From an archaeon (lineage in GTDB: Archaea; Thermoproteota; Nitrososphaeria; Nitrososphaerales; Nitrosopumilaceae): a stretch of 6,159 nucleotides of DNA. The position numbers were made by a program, and so were the translations under genes. Positions 6,155 through 6,159 of this stretch are shown here, one piece after another (the stretch's first letter is position 1; every line of letters begins with the position of its first letter). Location: the NCBI GenBank assembly GCA_005240025.1, contig SBBK01000056.1, positions 1-6,159 of the forward strand, in the 5' to 3' direction. The notes under the pieces were generated by a model. It made no database searches. It saw only the letters and a program-made list of their open reading frames with translations, and was not told the origin of the DNA.

Positions 6155-6159
6155 AATTG

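Noticed and set aside
1..6159. CRISPR array, insertion sequence, att site or phage gene
   Set aside because: No spaced direct repeats, transposase or integrase motifs, or terminal inverted repeats were seen on either strand.

Overview
The window reads as chromosomal DNA of an archaeon, most likely an ammonia-oxidising Thaumarchaeota (Nitrososphaerota) of intermediate GC. This lineage call is inference. It rests on an archaeal/eukaryal-type Nep1 rRNA methyltransferase, a tRNA without a complete encoded CCA, T-rich archaeal-style terminators, the absence of strong Shine-Dalgarno sites, and a Nep1 sequence that looks thaumarchaeal to me from memory. There is no sign of phage, transposon, CRISPR or plasmid functions.

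Layout. On the plus strand, 106-1140 encodes a full-length two-domain Sua5 (threonylcarbamoyl-AMP synthase for tRNA t6A). Everything else is on the minus strand and converges on it. Reading that strand in transcription order: 6154-3068 is an adenosylcobalamin-dependent (class II) ribonucleotide reductase interrupted by an in-frame 146-residue mini-intein (4744-4307); 3028-1919 is a membrane-anchored or exported TIM-barrel protein resembling glycoside hydrolases; 1919-1251 is the 16S rRNA pseudouridine methyltransferase Nep1; and 1228-1156 is tRNA-Gly(UCC).

Three points deserve attention. (1) The intein sits directly before the RNR catalytic thiyl-radical cysteine, so the splicing nucleophile (Cys+1) and the reductase active-site Cys are the same residue. 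It has no homing-endonuclease domain. (2) Nep1 carries an in-frame TAA at codon 17 (1871-1869), with family-like sequence in the same frame on both sides. Open-frame calling would give only a 174-residue protein starting at 1775, but the true start is at 1919, in a TGATG overlap with the preceding gene. This is either a young pseudogene or a sequence error. (3) In the glycoside-hydrolase-like protein the usual G-N-E acid/base motif reads G-G-Q, while the second Glu candidate is retained.

The genes are mostly housekeeping (tRNA and rRNA modification, dNTP synthesis) and form no obvious single pathway. The TGATG overlap suggests translational coupling of the barrel protein and Nep1. The RNR may be a separate transcript, since two T6 tracts follow its stop. 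I did not find a convincing new multi-gene system here.
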